Origin: Chondrilla cf. caribensis | Lineage: Eukaryota; Porifera; Demospongiae; Chondrillida; Chondrillidae | Assembly (NCBI GenBank): GCA_964020155.1 | Contig: OZ026562.1 | Coordinates: 2,738,501-2,802,500, forward strand | Length of the DNA: 64,000 nt | Direction: 5' to 3' | Shown: piece by piece, positions 13,501 to 25,331 of the stretch | How positions within the stretch are numbered: the stretch's first letter is position 1 | Layout: each line of letters opens with the position of its first letter | Translations under genes and position numbers: made by a program | The notes under the pieces: model-generated | Told to the model about the DNA's origin: nothing | Seen by the model: only the letters and a program-made list of their open reading frames with translations | Databases searched by the model: none

Positions 13501-16500
13501 ACATCTGTAATGTTAATATACACAATGGCAGTGTTGTTGTGCTGCCCTGCTGTCACCTGCACTACCAGGTTGAACACTGGAGCCGTTCCTTCCAAGTCTA
13601 GAAAACGTAAATTACTAATCCTGCCTGTTTTCCGGCCTATATGAAAGTAACTTGGAGGATTCTGACTAAGAATGGCATACACAGGACTCTCTAGTACATA
13701 CTCAGGAAGAGCACGCCCCACACTACCCACTACAGACCCCACTGTGGCATTCTCTTCAATTTCAAAGTAAAAAATGCTTCTTTCAAACGTAGCCGTATCT
13801 GTAGGGTCCTCAAAAACAGTTATGACAATGTGAGCAGTGGAATACAGTGAGTGAATCCCGCCATCTGCAGCAGTCACAGTCAGTATATAATGCCCTATAG
13901 GTGGCATTGCCACGGCAGGAGTCACCTCTCCTGAAGTATTGTGGATGCGGAAGAGAGTACTGTTATTCAAAAAGAAGTTGACAGAACCGTTGTTGCCAGC
14001 ATCTGGATCTGTAGCTCTTACAGTGAGTACAATAGTCATGAGGTCTGCACGAGAGGTTGTCCTCCCATAAAATACGCTCCTATTAAACACTGGGGGGTTA
14101 TCGTTTATATCTAGGATGTTGACGGTAATGCTGGATTGAGATACAGAGCCTGGTATTTCAGCAATGGCCAATAAACTGAGAACTGGCTGCAATTCTCGAT
14201 CAATCTGCTTCAACACGGTAACGGACCACATTTCTTTGTTGAAGTACAGATAATTTTCATATCCTGTGAGTGTTATATTTACTTGCGAATAATTCAAACT
14301 AGTAGCATTCATTGTATTAGCAAGACGAGTATATTGCACTACATTGAGAGGTAGGAGAACTGAAAATCCAATAGGCGAGTTCTCAGTGATATTGACTTCG
14401 TATTCCGACTCAGAGAACATTATCCACTCTTCAGGGACATCTTCCACAAATATTGTAATGTTTGAATAGTTTTCTGTCGTGATGTTGTAAGAATTTTGAT
14501 ACTCTTTGTTGACACATTCCACAGTTAGGGTATATTCTGACAACGAAGAACCATCTAATGACTGCACTAGTAGTAACATGTTCTCATTGATTCTGAAAAA
14601 GGAGCCACCATTGGATATTGAAATCTGAATGTCACTTGCAGATGTGTTCTGAGCAGTGCAAGTGATGTTTAAAACAGAACTGTTTACAGCTGTAGTTTCT
14701 TGGATTGTAATGTTTGTGGCAAGGTTCGGAAATTTTGGTATAGGCACACGAAATACATTGAAGACAACGTTTTGAGTATTTGAAGTATGAACGCCATCAC
14801 TAGCTACAAGTGAAATACTCAAGTTGCCAATTGGAAGGGCTGTAGCCACAGCAACACTCCCACTTGTAGCATTGAGTGAAAAATGTGAATAACTGCCATT
14901 TTGGTTCAGAATGTAAGTCAAAGTATTAATGGTGTCGTTATCATAAGCTGTAACTGTGTGGACAACAGTACCTATGGAGAGCTGCTGAGGCCGACTGAGG
15001 TACACTGAATCAGGCTCTATCACAGGTTTATAGTCGTTGATCACTGTAACAAAAAACAAAGAATTGCATTATTGTATGATTCCAGGTATTGAAGGATTAG
15101 TTTTTTCACAGTGTGCATACAGACCAGTGCCAGAGAAACTGCAGTCAAGACACAGAATGTAGCTTTTACATACGTACATACCTTGACACGTGCCATTCAT
15201 CATTTCATATCCAATTTCACAATCGCACAAGCCAGTTGATGAGTTACACACCTCATAAGCTCCATCACAAACAGACACATTGGTAGAACAATTGCCTGAA
15301 AAAAAACAATGCAGAATTAATATTACATTCATATTTTGTGCCTTCTCCACCATCACTATATTAATTCAACCCTTGGCCATCTCAGATATAATAATGAGGG
15401 AAATAATATAATAATACCACAAATTTATCGACAGCTATAGGCTTTTTAGCACTGTAGATTGGATTTTCCACACATCAGTTACCAACAGAATATTTCACAT
15501 ACTCACAGGAGTAGGTATTACTTAACAATTAAACGTTCATACATGATTTACCAATTATGATAGCAATTGCACAGTACACACAGTATGTGTGCATTACTAC
15601 ATACAGTGCATGCCAAAGTGTTCCGGTCATGCAGTGCTGAGAATACATAACGATCGGATATTAACCATTTTCTGTACTTTCTTGAGCAATTGAGAGAAAA
15701 CCAAAACAGAAACATTCTGTCATGCATGAAATTTTTGAGGAATAACATACTAACCGAGGTACAGTGGGAATGAATGAATCACGCAATGCACCACACTATT
15801 ATCCCTATTAGTAGATAGATACCTTTATACTGTTTGATCAAATTTACCAAACGTCAAAGTGACATTGACATTGCCCAGAAACATGGCTTACCATAACCAA
15901 ACGGATATTTTCAGCATTGCAAATATACAAATTCTATAGTAATTGTTCTTCGAAGATGCATGTAGAGGCCACAATCTACTTGAGGGTGTGCAGGCACATA
16001 TACTATAATATCATGTACAGTGAAACCTGTATTAAAGACCACCTCAACATAGGACTATTTTTCCTAAATTAAATAGACCTTTACTGAATCACCCAGAATC
16101 GGATTACAACTACAAGGCAGCCCTGCATGAAGAACACCTATCTGCAAAGTCCACTTAAACTTGGTTCCTTGGGTGGTCTTAATAGGCAGGTTCCACTGTA
16201 TATAGATAATGTTAATTTTCTGTTTGCAATGCAAAGATGTTAACTGTTGTTACCCACACATACTTGATAAAGGTGTTGGCGAAGGTGATATAGTATCTGT
16301 AGATGGAATAGCACTACTTGTTGTTAATGGGAGGTAAGAAGTGGAAGCAGCAGAGGTAGGTTCTGGACTGATGGAGACACTGCTGGTAGTCTCTTGGCTA
16401 GCGGAAACACTGCTGGTAATCTGTTGGCTATCAGAGACACTGCTGGTAGGTTCTAAACTAGTGGAGACACTGCTGGTAGTCTCTTGGCTATCGGAGACAC

Positions 16501-17758
16501 TGCTGATAGTCGGTTGGCTATCGGAGACACTGCTGGTAGGTTCCAAACTAGTGGAGACACTGCTGGTAGTCTCTTGGCTAGCAGAGACACTGCTGGTAGT
16601 CTGTTGGCTAGCAGAGACGCTGCTGGAAGGCTCTAAACTGGTGGTAGTCTGTGGGCTAGTGGAGACACTGTTGGTAGTCTGTTGGCTAGCAGAGACACTG
16701 CTGGTAGGCTCCAAACTAGTGGACACACTGCTGGTAGTCTGTTGGCTAGCTGAGACACTGCCGGTAGGCTCTAAACTAGTGGAGACACTGCTGGTAGTCT
16801 GTTGGCTAGCAGAGACACTGCTGGAAGGCTCTAAACTGGTGGTAGTCTGTGGGCTAGTGGAGACACTGTTGGTAGTCTGTTGGCTAGCAGAGACACTGCT
16901 GGTAGGCTCTAAACTAGTGGACACACTGCTGGTAGTCTGTTGGCTAGCTGAGACACTGCCAGTAGGCTCTAAACTAATGAAGACACTGCTGGTAGTCTCT
17001 TGGCTATCGGAGACACTGCTGGTAGTCAGTGAACTGGCAGAGACACTGCTAGTAGTCTGTTGGCTAGCAGAGACACTGCTGGTAGTCTCTAAACTAGTAG
17101 ACACACTGCTGGAAGTCTGTTGGCTAGCAGAGACACTGCTGGTAGGCTCTAAACGAGTGGAGACACTGCTGGTAGTCTGCGGGCTAGTGGAGACACTGCT
17201 GGTAGTCTGCGGGCTAGTGGAGACACTGTTGGTAGTCTGTTGGCTAGCAGAGACACTGCTGGTAGGCTCTAAACTAGTGGACACACTGCTGGAAGTCTGT
17301 TGGCTAGCAGAGACACTGCTGGTAGGCTCTAAACGAGTGGAGACACTGCTGGTAGACTCTAAACCCGCTGAGAGACCGCTGGTAGTCGGTTGGCTAGCGG
17401 CGACACTACTGAAAGAGTCCGGACTAGAAGAAACACTGCTTGAAAATAGTGTGCTAACAGAATCTGGAGACGTGAAGGTTCTGCTGACAGACACCGTGTT
17501 CGAAGGATCGGCGCTGGTGGATAGCAGATTATCCGAAGAGCTGACGGTAACCACCATGGTAGTTTGTCCTGTTACATAGTGGTGAACTGTAGAAACAAGT
17601 GAAATACTTATTATAAGACAACTATAACATACTACTATTAAGAAATCAACGATTGGTATTAGGATGTATACACCAAAACTAAAAAGTTAGGGTTACAACT
17701 CACCGCCCAGAAGACAATACAAGAAGACTAGGGCAGAGCTTCGACGGTAGAATTTCAT
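7527..17758 (-). CDS. Mucin/EGF/cadherin-repeat single-pass surface receptor
   Basis: This is a predicted calcium-dependent adhesion receptor. The ATG at 17758 begins a signal peptide, MKFYRRSSALVFLYCLLG. Exon 17586-about 16266 encodes some 430 residues of Ser/Thr-rich repeats (SVSASQQTTSSVSTSLEPTS type), typical of an O-glycosylated stalk. Exon 15295-15182 is a six-cysteine EGF-like module. The giant exon 15043-about 10237 (roughly 1600 residues) carries about 14 cadherin repeats with linkers DINDNPPVF, DVNDNAPQF, DENDNDPMF, NINDNGP, DVNDNAPVL, DLNDNHP and NVNDPPVL. Further exons near 9286-9153 and 9085-8884 give a membrane-proximal part and a helix (LIIAVVIALVVVIAIMFLAI) followed by CSCRRRRSP. 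Tail exons lie near 8610-8520, 8430-8335 and 7751-7527, ending TVSNVKWN. I see no obvious beta-catenin-binding motif. Exons connect in phase across the mucin, EGF and cadherin parts, supporting one gene. Confidence 0.85.
8655..8880. repeat. Tandem repeat of about 31 bp in a cadherin intron
   Basis: Degenerate copies of a unit resembling ACAATGTTCACTATGTACAG followed by TACATGTACAC occur six or seven times. The unit is rich in GTAC and ACATGT palindromes. It lies between the membrane-helix exon and the first tail exon. Confidence 0.85.
16330..17440. repeat. Coding minisatellite, 30-bp unit, of the mucin-like domain
   Basis: A roughly 30-bp unit (10 residues on the minus strand) is repeated about 36 times. 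Two larger blocks begin at about 16625 and 16823, a higher-order period of 198 bp (66 residues), and each contains the same shortened unit SPQTTTSLEP. Unit variants keep the reading frame. Confidence 0.9.
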
Positions 17759-19175
17759 ACTTGCTAAATTTGTGCGACGAGTACAGCTGAGAAAGGTCCG
17801 GATACTTTGATCTCGAGTGTCGGAGGAAAACGATCAGACCATGAACCGTACAGGGCCTGTATGTATCGCCATAGGGCGGGGATGAACAACAAACTGGTAA
17901 ACAACACGTGTGTGGCACAATCAATGAATATCATTAATAATTTTCGTTCCAGATAACGAAGATAGACGACACGATATACATAGTTACCATAGAAACGGCG
18001 CTCGAAAATGATGATGGTTTTCTCTTTGAAACAGTCATTGTCCAATATGATGATATTGTGAAATATAAACCAGTTCTATATAAGTACAGACAATAGGAAT
18101 CAATAATTTTTTTTTCATTATCATAAACATGGCACCACACAAACCTAGCTATCTGTATTGATACTCATGGAGGCATATGGAGTGAATACTCGTTAATCCG
18201 CCACAATTCATTTTTGAAGAATGTGGTGGACTTACAAGTTTGGTGGATTAACTGGACATACATTGGTACTTGTACATTATATTGGTACTGGGAAATTGTG
18301 GTAGACTAAAAGGTTTGGTAGATAAAACTGTGGCGGGTTAACAAGGGTTCACTGTACCATTACATCTATATAATATGGTTCACATTTTACTGACATAATG
18401 TCATCTTAAATCCTAACTAGTAGAGGGTGAAGTGGTTTGAATAGTGAGTTGAATGATACATTAACAAGTGAGTGAGTTAGTATTTGTGCGTTGATGTAAT
18501 TCAAGCTAGCTATCATTAGTACAATACATACACGTCAGACATGTACAGTTGCACTATTGCAGATAACTTTTGCAGATTTCAGAGGTAAATCAGATGTGAT
18601 GTTGATTTATAATTTATGCAGCAATGCATCTTAATTGTTAGAATTGCATGAATAAGTGATAATATTATAACATAGCACAACAATGTCTACACTTTAGATG
18701 CATGCACATTTAATGTTTTCTTTTCTTTTCAGGGTGCCTCTGAAGTAGCCTATGGTTATATCAGTTCCCCAGGTGAAATAAGCTTACCTGATACCTGAAT
18801 GTAAGCCCATACAATAATATACAATAGGGATGGATAGATACAATCACTAACTTCACATAAGTCTATATAGAATTAATAGAGAATTCATAATCAATCTCTA
18901 TTGCTATATAGCTGGATTCACTTGCAATACCAATATCTACGTAACTTGGCATACTGTGGAAAAGATACGTACCATAATTATTATTATGTGGAATAATTTA
19001 ATCGTAACATATCTACAAACAGAATTATGGTACAAGTGCACACACCAGTAGTTACTTAACTATATTACACAAGCACATACAGTACAAGCATACATACACG
19101 TACACACCAGACATAATGGATATAAAGGAATGATTAGGAAAATAAATCATGAATTAATCATCCAGCACCAAAAGT
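17759..19175. other. Intergenic between cadherin and PI3K regulatory genes
   Basis: This gap of about 1.4 kb holds one MITE (18180-18354). At 18733-18798 a pyrimidine tract and CAG acceptor precede an open stretch reading GASEVAYGYISSPGEISLPD then a stop, on the plus strand. It resembles a terminal exon, but I found no partner exon upstream, so no gene is called. Confidence 0.5.
18180..18354. mobile_element. TA/CAGT-type MITE, copy 1
   Basis: The 175-bp element has imperfect terminal inverted repeats (AGTGAATACTCGTTAATCCG at the left, ending GGTTCACTG at the right) and internal GTGGATTAAC words. It matches copies at 40585-40744, 60540-60713 and, degenerately, 53445-53570. CAGT termini with TA duplications suggest a pogo/Tigger-like Tc1-mariner origin. 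No transposase is present. Confidence 0.75.
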
Positions 19176-22100
19176 TTACAGAAAGGCTGGTTTCAGTAGG
19201 GCGGTGTCCATTTCTGGATTGTGCTTCTTCAGTGAGCAGTGTGCATAGTGGCAGATCAAATGGTCCAGAGTGCGGAATTCCAGTGGGTCGGCAAAGCCAT
19301 AGCCTCCAGTATTACTCCTTAGTATTGCAATTCTCTTGTATTTGTGAGCATCCCTGGAAAACAATGTCAATATTATCAAAACAACACACCATCAGAAACA
19401 CAATAGTGGTGTACTAACATCACATCAAGGGTATGTGTATGAAAGGTATTCCTTTCCCTATCAATACACTCAGGTGGGTCCTTCGGCCGTACCAGGAAGG
19501 TACCATTGGGCTTTGTGGAGAGCAGTGACCGTGACTGTTCACGTCTAAATGCAAAGGAACACTAACATAAACACAAATACATAATGTGGAAAGTATTTAC
19601 ATACATACGTACGTATACAATACCAATATCTGCACGTATTTATGTACATACGTACATAAAGCAGATTAAATACCATTTCCACTTACGATATTGAGTGGCT
19701 CAACCAGTTAGATTGATTTCGATGTGGTAAAGTGCTGTAATCTACCGAACCCTTAGGAATGTCAAGGAGAAATAACACATAATTATACACATAATTGAAG
19801 TGAAATTAAACAGAGGAATGCAATCTTACAGAGACTGATTCATCCAAACTTGACTCATCACGTGTAGAAAGTTTTGGAGGACGAGCCAACGTAGGAGGAT
19901 AATGTTGAGGTCTTGATCTTGCCATGGATGCCATTGACATTAAAATTTTATCATACTGCTCCCTGCAAGTACACAATTACATGTACAGTTATACATACAT
20001 GTACAGTTGGGGGAACAGAGAAAGACTAAAACACTAACTGGGATCTTTCTGTATGAAGTAAAGCATAAATTTCATGTGGATCTTCGTATTGGGATAGAAG
20101 ATCCTCCTTTTCAGTCATCCTCTGGTTGATTTGTTCATCAGTAAAGCCCTGTTTTATCAGCCACCTGAATACAAGCACAAATTATTAAAGATCATAGTCG
20201 ATGAATAGCTATCAACATCATACTCACTTGCGATGAAAGCTCTTACTCTCTGTCAGCTTCAATATCTGTGGTTTCAAAGCGTGCATCCTCATTTCCATAT
20301 CCCTTGCATCTCTTTCTCGGAATGACAAATCCCTTTCCATCACTGACACTCCCTCTCCATGTCCTTGTGCTCGTCTTTTAACACACTCCACATTATCCTT
20401 CCAACTAAACAAACGGACAAGACAGAATGGTCATAAAGAACCTAAAAATTAATACTTCATAACCTACGCAGCAATTTCTGCATTAGACACATAAGGAGCA
20501 GCTTTTGATTGGATCTCTTCCTGATCACGAATCATTTCCACAATTAACTTCTCCGAGGAGATCTTCTCTCTGAGAGCATTAATTTCCTATTCAAGACAAC
20601 ATAGTTCACATACACCATCCCAGATATTTATTGTACAATACACACAATCAGTGTGTGAGGGGCAACACCGAAAGTGCTGCCATGGGCATATCTTGTAAGA
20701 CACACAGTTAGTGTCTACCATGAGTTACAGACACCAATGGCCACATATAATCAGGAATGATTGAAACTTGGAATATAATTCAATGACTTACATGCAGTAA
20801 ATACAAACAGTGGGAAACAGCTACATAGGTTTTCAGCAGGGTACATGGGAAATTGACAGATTGGATAATCCACAAGGGCAAAGTACAATGTGGAATGCCG
20901 ATATCCACACATTTTTTTTTATATCTGAAGAACTCTGGTAAGCACGTTCACAGGCTATGATAGGGAGTGACACAAACTTCCATGCCGTGTTTGATTCACA
21001 TGTGCATTCTACAACAAACCCGCTGGAATGTAGACCACTTGCTGTAATGTTCATTATACTGTGTTGTGAGGTCTTCCATACGTGCCTCTGCTTCAACTAG
21101 AGCTTTGATGATGGAATCAGTATCATCAACCATCAAGCCTTCATCCTCCTACACACAGTGATGATGTCAACATGTAGTGGTTACACTACACAACTATACA
21201 AGCATCTTGACATACTCTCATGTCCTCCTTGGACACTGGATACAGAAGTTGGGTATCCAACTTGTAACTGTAAGGTCTCAGAGAATGATACTTGTGATAA
21301 TTGACTAATTCCACAACAGAATTAAACTCCAGAGGTTCTGAGAATCCATACTTCCCATCGTGAAAAATAATTCTTATTAATCTGTTTACACCACCAACTC
21401 TGTAAAATGAAACATAATACGTAGGCCGTAGTGATTGGCTCAATAATTTAATAAAGATGAATTAGTGCTCACTTAAGTGTCAAAGTGTATTCCCCTACTA
21501 TTCTGGCTGAGTCTCTAACAAGAAATGATCCGTCTGAGCAGTTTTTCATTATGTCTATTACTTCTTCCCTGTGTAAACAAACAAGTTTCAAATTTACGTA
21601 TGTGACATCAAAAGTAATACGTAAGTTCTAGGGTAAATCTTTTTCACCTGGATATGTTGCCCCAGTACCATTCCGCATTCTCCAACTTGGTGTCAACATC
21701 GGACCCTGCTGTTGGCACACTCGGGGAAGAAGGACCATTCACAACACTGTTCCCATTAATTGGAGAAGTAGTGTGAACATAAGTAGATTCTGTTACTCTC
21801 TGAATACTAGGTTGTCTTGAAACAGAGATGGAGTTGGCTACAAAGTAAAGAATTGCACGATGTGTGTAAAATAGACAAGAATGTGTGCTGTACTTCAACT
21901 GGCAAGTGTACCTCTTGGAGGTAGGGGTGGCGGGGTGTCTGGTTCAGGTACAGTAGGCAGTGGACGAGCTGTGGAAAAATAACATTATGCAAACAATAAA
22001 CAAACAGGCAAAGTCACTTGGGTTGAAGTGATTGTAAGGTTTCTATTATCAGTCGGGTGTATAGATGACATGATAAAATCATAGTTTCACAATAGAGCCA

Positions 22101-22302
22101 TTTAAGGAAGTAGTCTAGCAATGACATTACAGAACTTTGAAACTCAACACTCACCAAACTTGCTTGGTGATACACCAGGTGTATCTGTGCTTGCTCTCCT
22201 GGTTGGTACAGGTGGGGGCTGACTTTCTGTAATGAAAGTGAATATATCCAACACGTTGCGATTTTGTAGGAAGAAACCCTAGAAAGCCAACTCACCTGAC
22301 AT
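19176..22302 (-). CDS. Class IA PI3-kinase regulatory subunit (p55-like), paralog A
   Basis: This adaptor binds and restrains the p110 catalytic subunit and recruits it to phosphotyrosines. About 14 short exons give roughly 555 residues. A Pro-rich start (MSESQPPPVPTRRAS, then PTVPEPDTPPPLPPR) replaces the SH3/RhoGAP part of p85. The nSH2 follows (AEWYWGNISREEV, FLVRDSARIVGEYTLTL, DGKYGFSEPLEFNSVVELV), then the coiled-coil iSH2 (exons near 21150-21018, 20590-20465, 20405-20228 and 20167-20041) and cSH2 (NGTFLVRP, THTLDVM, GGYGFADPLEFRTLDHLI). The stop is at 19178-19176. Both phosphotyrosine-binding FLVR arginines are present. In the iSH2, the positions of human p85-alpha D560 and N564 read Glu and His, while the nSH2 REE is kept. 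It is head-to-head with paralog B, ATGs 644 bp apart. Confidence 0.9.
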
Positions 22303-22945
22303 GTTAAAGTATCAAGAGGGTAACCTGTGAAGGAAATAAAAATCTCCCTTTGCACTTAGTTCACACTACGTGACCGTTTTAAAGTAGTAACACGAGAACG
22401 TGATACGCATACAAATTCAGTACTATTATGTGTCTATAAATACAATACTAGATCGAGACGACGTAAAGACAGTATGTATTATAATGAAAGCGATGGTGGG
22501 AATTACTTTCCCATGAATGAAACGCAATATACACGTATAAGTTACACCAATCACAATTCAAGTCGACAGTCAGATATACACAGATATCTTAAAGCCTTGG
22601 ACGAACACCTATTTCAGTTTGAAACTAAACAAAACCTGATAAAACGACATTATTGGCAAAAAAACGTTACAATTTCCAATAAATACGTGATAAAACTCAC
22701 CCTTATTCGTCCGAGGACAATCTTGATACAGTAATTAAAGTATCGACGCCAACGCTAAGGTACAAGTCTGTCTATATGTGGTTTGAGGAAGAATGGGCGT
22801 GCCCACAGTTTATTCCTTCCTAATTAACGGAATCCCCTCCTTTCGTTGTGCCCGATGGTGATAAAAACGGCGTAGGCCTATGTAGTAAGATACCGCACGA
22901 GAGGGCAGTAACCGTGTCTTGGAGGCGCGAGAAGGTATCTCTGCA
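22303..22945. other. Shared promoter region between the two PI3K regulatory genes
   Basis: This divergent gap contains an unspliced 86-codon plus-strand frame at 22474-22734 with a helix-like stretch DIHRYLKALDEHLFQFET. I do not recognise it, and no splice partner was found. It may be a chance frame or a small novel protein. Confidence 0.4.
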
Positions 22946-25331
22946 ATGAACCCCGAAGATGATTTAGTAGGGCAGGAGTGGTACTGGCCAAAGGCTGGAA
23001 GGTCCGTAGTCCTTAACGAATCTTAGTTTTTGAGGAATGTAGGCTAGAGGTCGAACCGGCCATAGGCATAGTTTTCTGCGCGTTCTTGGTATATTCCTTT
23101 GCTGCCCCTGTACATTGTGTAGAACGGAAGTAGCTGATGCATTAAGAGGAATGCCCGACGGCGCCTTTCTCGTTCGAGACTCGTCTTCCAGGAAGGGAGA
23201 ATTTACTTTGACTGTAAGGTAAGCTGCTGATTACGTATCCGTCTACAGAAGCAATTCGCATGAGTTTACGTATTGTAATTATAGAAAACCGGAGAATAGT
23301 ATGTTTTGTTGAAGTCGTGCAAACTGTTATTTGCATACTGCAGAAAAGGAGGTACTACAAAACTTCTCAGAATCCTTGAATACGGTTCCAAGTATGGTTT
23401 TGCCCATCCACTCATGTATACATCTATAGTGGAGCTTATCTCCTATTACCAATGCCACACTTTGGCGGAATACAACCCAGGACTGGATATAGAATTACTC
23501 TACCCTGTCCCGGATCCAAGAAGGGTGAGATTGTCTTATACTACTGCTGGATTGTGTGTCATGTGGTGGTGCTTGTCACAAACTCAGCACTGGTCTATAG
23601 CAATATAAATGTTTGATGCATGCATGTGAGAAAAACACACCTCACACATTGTGGTAGAAATCTTGTTGAATTATACATTATATCTATGTATACCTTGCAG
23701 AGAAAGGCTTCTGTGTCGCTAAGGGGGATGATTATTAGGTTGAAAGAGGCTGACGCCAACTATCGTGAAAAACTCAATGAATACAATGAAATGCGCACAG
23801 AATATTCCTTGTGTACAGAAGTGAGCCCAACCTGTAGACTGTTCACTGTGTGCACCGTTAGTGCATATGTGAAATGGGTTTGTCCTTTTCAATTATGGAA
23901 TATGAGCTGAGTGCAATTAGTATCAGTAGACAGTTTTGTTATAATTCGATTAGTAAGTTTAGAAATTACCGGAACTTTGCTGTTATTTGTGTAGAAATTA
24001 CAACTACTACGCACAGAGTTAGAATCTGAGAGCAAGGTTTCACAACTGCTCGAATCACAGAAAGTTGAATACTTTGAATGTTTGGAATGCATTGGAGAGT
24101 CAGATAAGTTTTCGTGAGTTGTACTCTCCACTAATGGAAACTATTCCTTTAGATATTATACGTACTATGCTGTCTATTAGATATTTGAAAAATTTTGATC
24201 GCATAAAATTCAAAATTGCCGAGAGTCTGGAGTGCTGTGAGGACCTCAGAATTAAGATAAACCTTGCGGACATGCACTGTAGTCGCTTGGATTCGAAGTT
24301 GAATGAGGTTAAACCCGAACTGATTGAACTTGAAAGAGAAAACTCGGAATTGACAAGGTGTGTATAGTAGTCAATTGATGCAACAATGTAACTATTGATG
24401 CATTACCTGTGCCTGTTGTGAATATACGTGTTGTGTTCAATATGTCCCTTTATTATGCAGCTGGCTTAGGTCCCATGGTATCACTAACAGGGAGTTACAG
24501 AGATATTTGCCACAAGTTAGCGATGAAAGTATTGTAACTGGAGACAAGAAAGCTAATCTGTATGATCTTTACTCCCACTTGCATCTCAGAGAGTGAGCCT
24601 CTGTCTGTAGAAGTTCACATGAACGGTAATTCATGATGTTTATTCCATGTCCACTAGGTATGGTGAAGAATTAGACGATTCTCTTTATATTGTCAGTTGT
24701 GGTATGAGACAGTAATCAATGCATTTGTGACACAATTTGTAACCAACTCCATACCTAGGAAGCTCAAGGTGATTTGCGTTCAAAGATCCCTCAACTTGAT
24801 ACCAATGGTTGGCTGGCTAAGGAATTTAGGTGCATACATATTGCATGTATTAGGCAGGTCACAACAATGTCTAGCAATGTTCAAATTTGATGTTAAATTC
24901 ATGTTTGTATACTTTTGTAGTCGAACAGACTCAGTGAAGAGACTATCTATTACGCCAGCAGGTACATTTCTCATCCGTCCAAAAAACAGTAATGGCCTTG
25001 TGGATACTGTTGCTTCACCTGACGTTAGCACTACTCACACACATACCCTGGACATAATGTGAGTCTGGATAGATGGGAAAAAGTGCATCAATGTGTGTCT
25101 ATGCTACAGTATCATGCATTGTCTGTATTTTACAACAGGTCATCCAAGGGTGTGTTGCATATACGCATATTTCAGGAAAAAGATGGAGGGTTTGGATTTG
25201 CAGAACCCTACAATATATCTTCAATTACAGAGCTTGTCTTGTTTTATTCCAGTAATCCCCTCAACAGGCACAATCCCCAGTTACCTCCTGACCTGAAGCT
25301 TGAATATCCTTACTTTCTCGAAAACAAGTAA
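22946..25331 (+). CDS. Class IA PI3-kinase regulatory subunit (p50-like), paralog B
   Basis: Eleven exons (22946-23001, 23123-23218, 23344-23524, 23701-23820, 23995-24113, 24181-24357, 24461-24592, 24658-24691, 24759-24829, 24921-25058, 25139-25331) sum to exactly 1317 bp, or 438 residues. The protein starts almost directly at nSH2 ([51 protein letters not shown]). The iSH2 coiled coil includes [16 protein letters not shown]. The cSH2 follows ([35 protein letters not shown]), ending EYPYFLENK. There is no SH3, RhoGAP or Pro-rich N-terminus, so it is the shortest known type of this family. D and N at human positions 560 and 564 are kept here, but the nSH2 REE reads RTE. It likely binds p110 at the plasma membrane, as its paralog does. 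Confidence 0.92.

Noticed and set aside
16341..17579. A 412-codon plus-strand open frame (LLVVCWLAETLLVGSKLVET-like repeats)
   Set aside because: It is the antisense of the mucin minisatellite. The minus strand has the signal peptide, Ser/Thr composition and in-phase splice sites; the plus frame is open only because the 30-bp unit keeps all frames in register.
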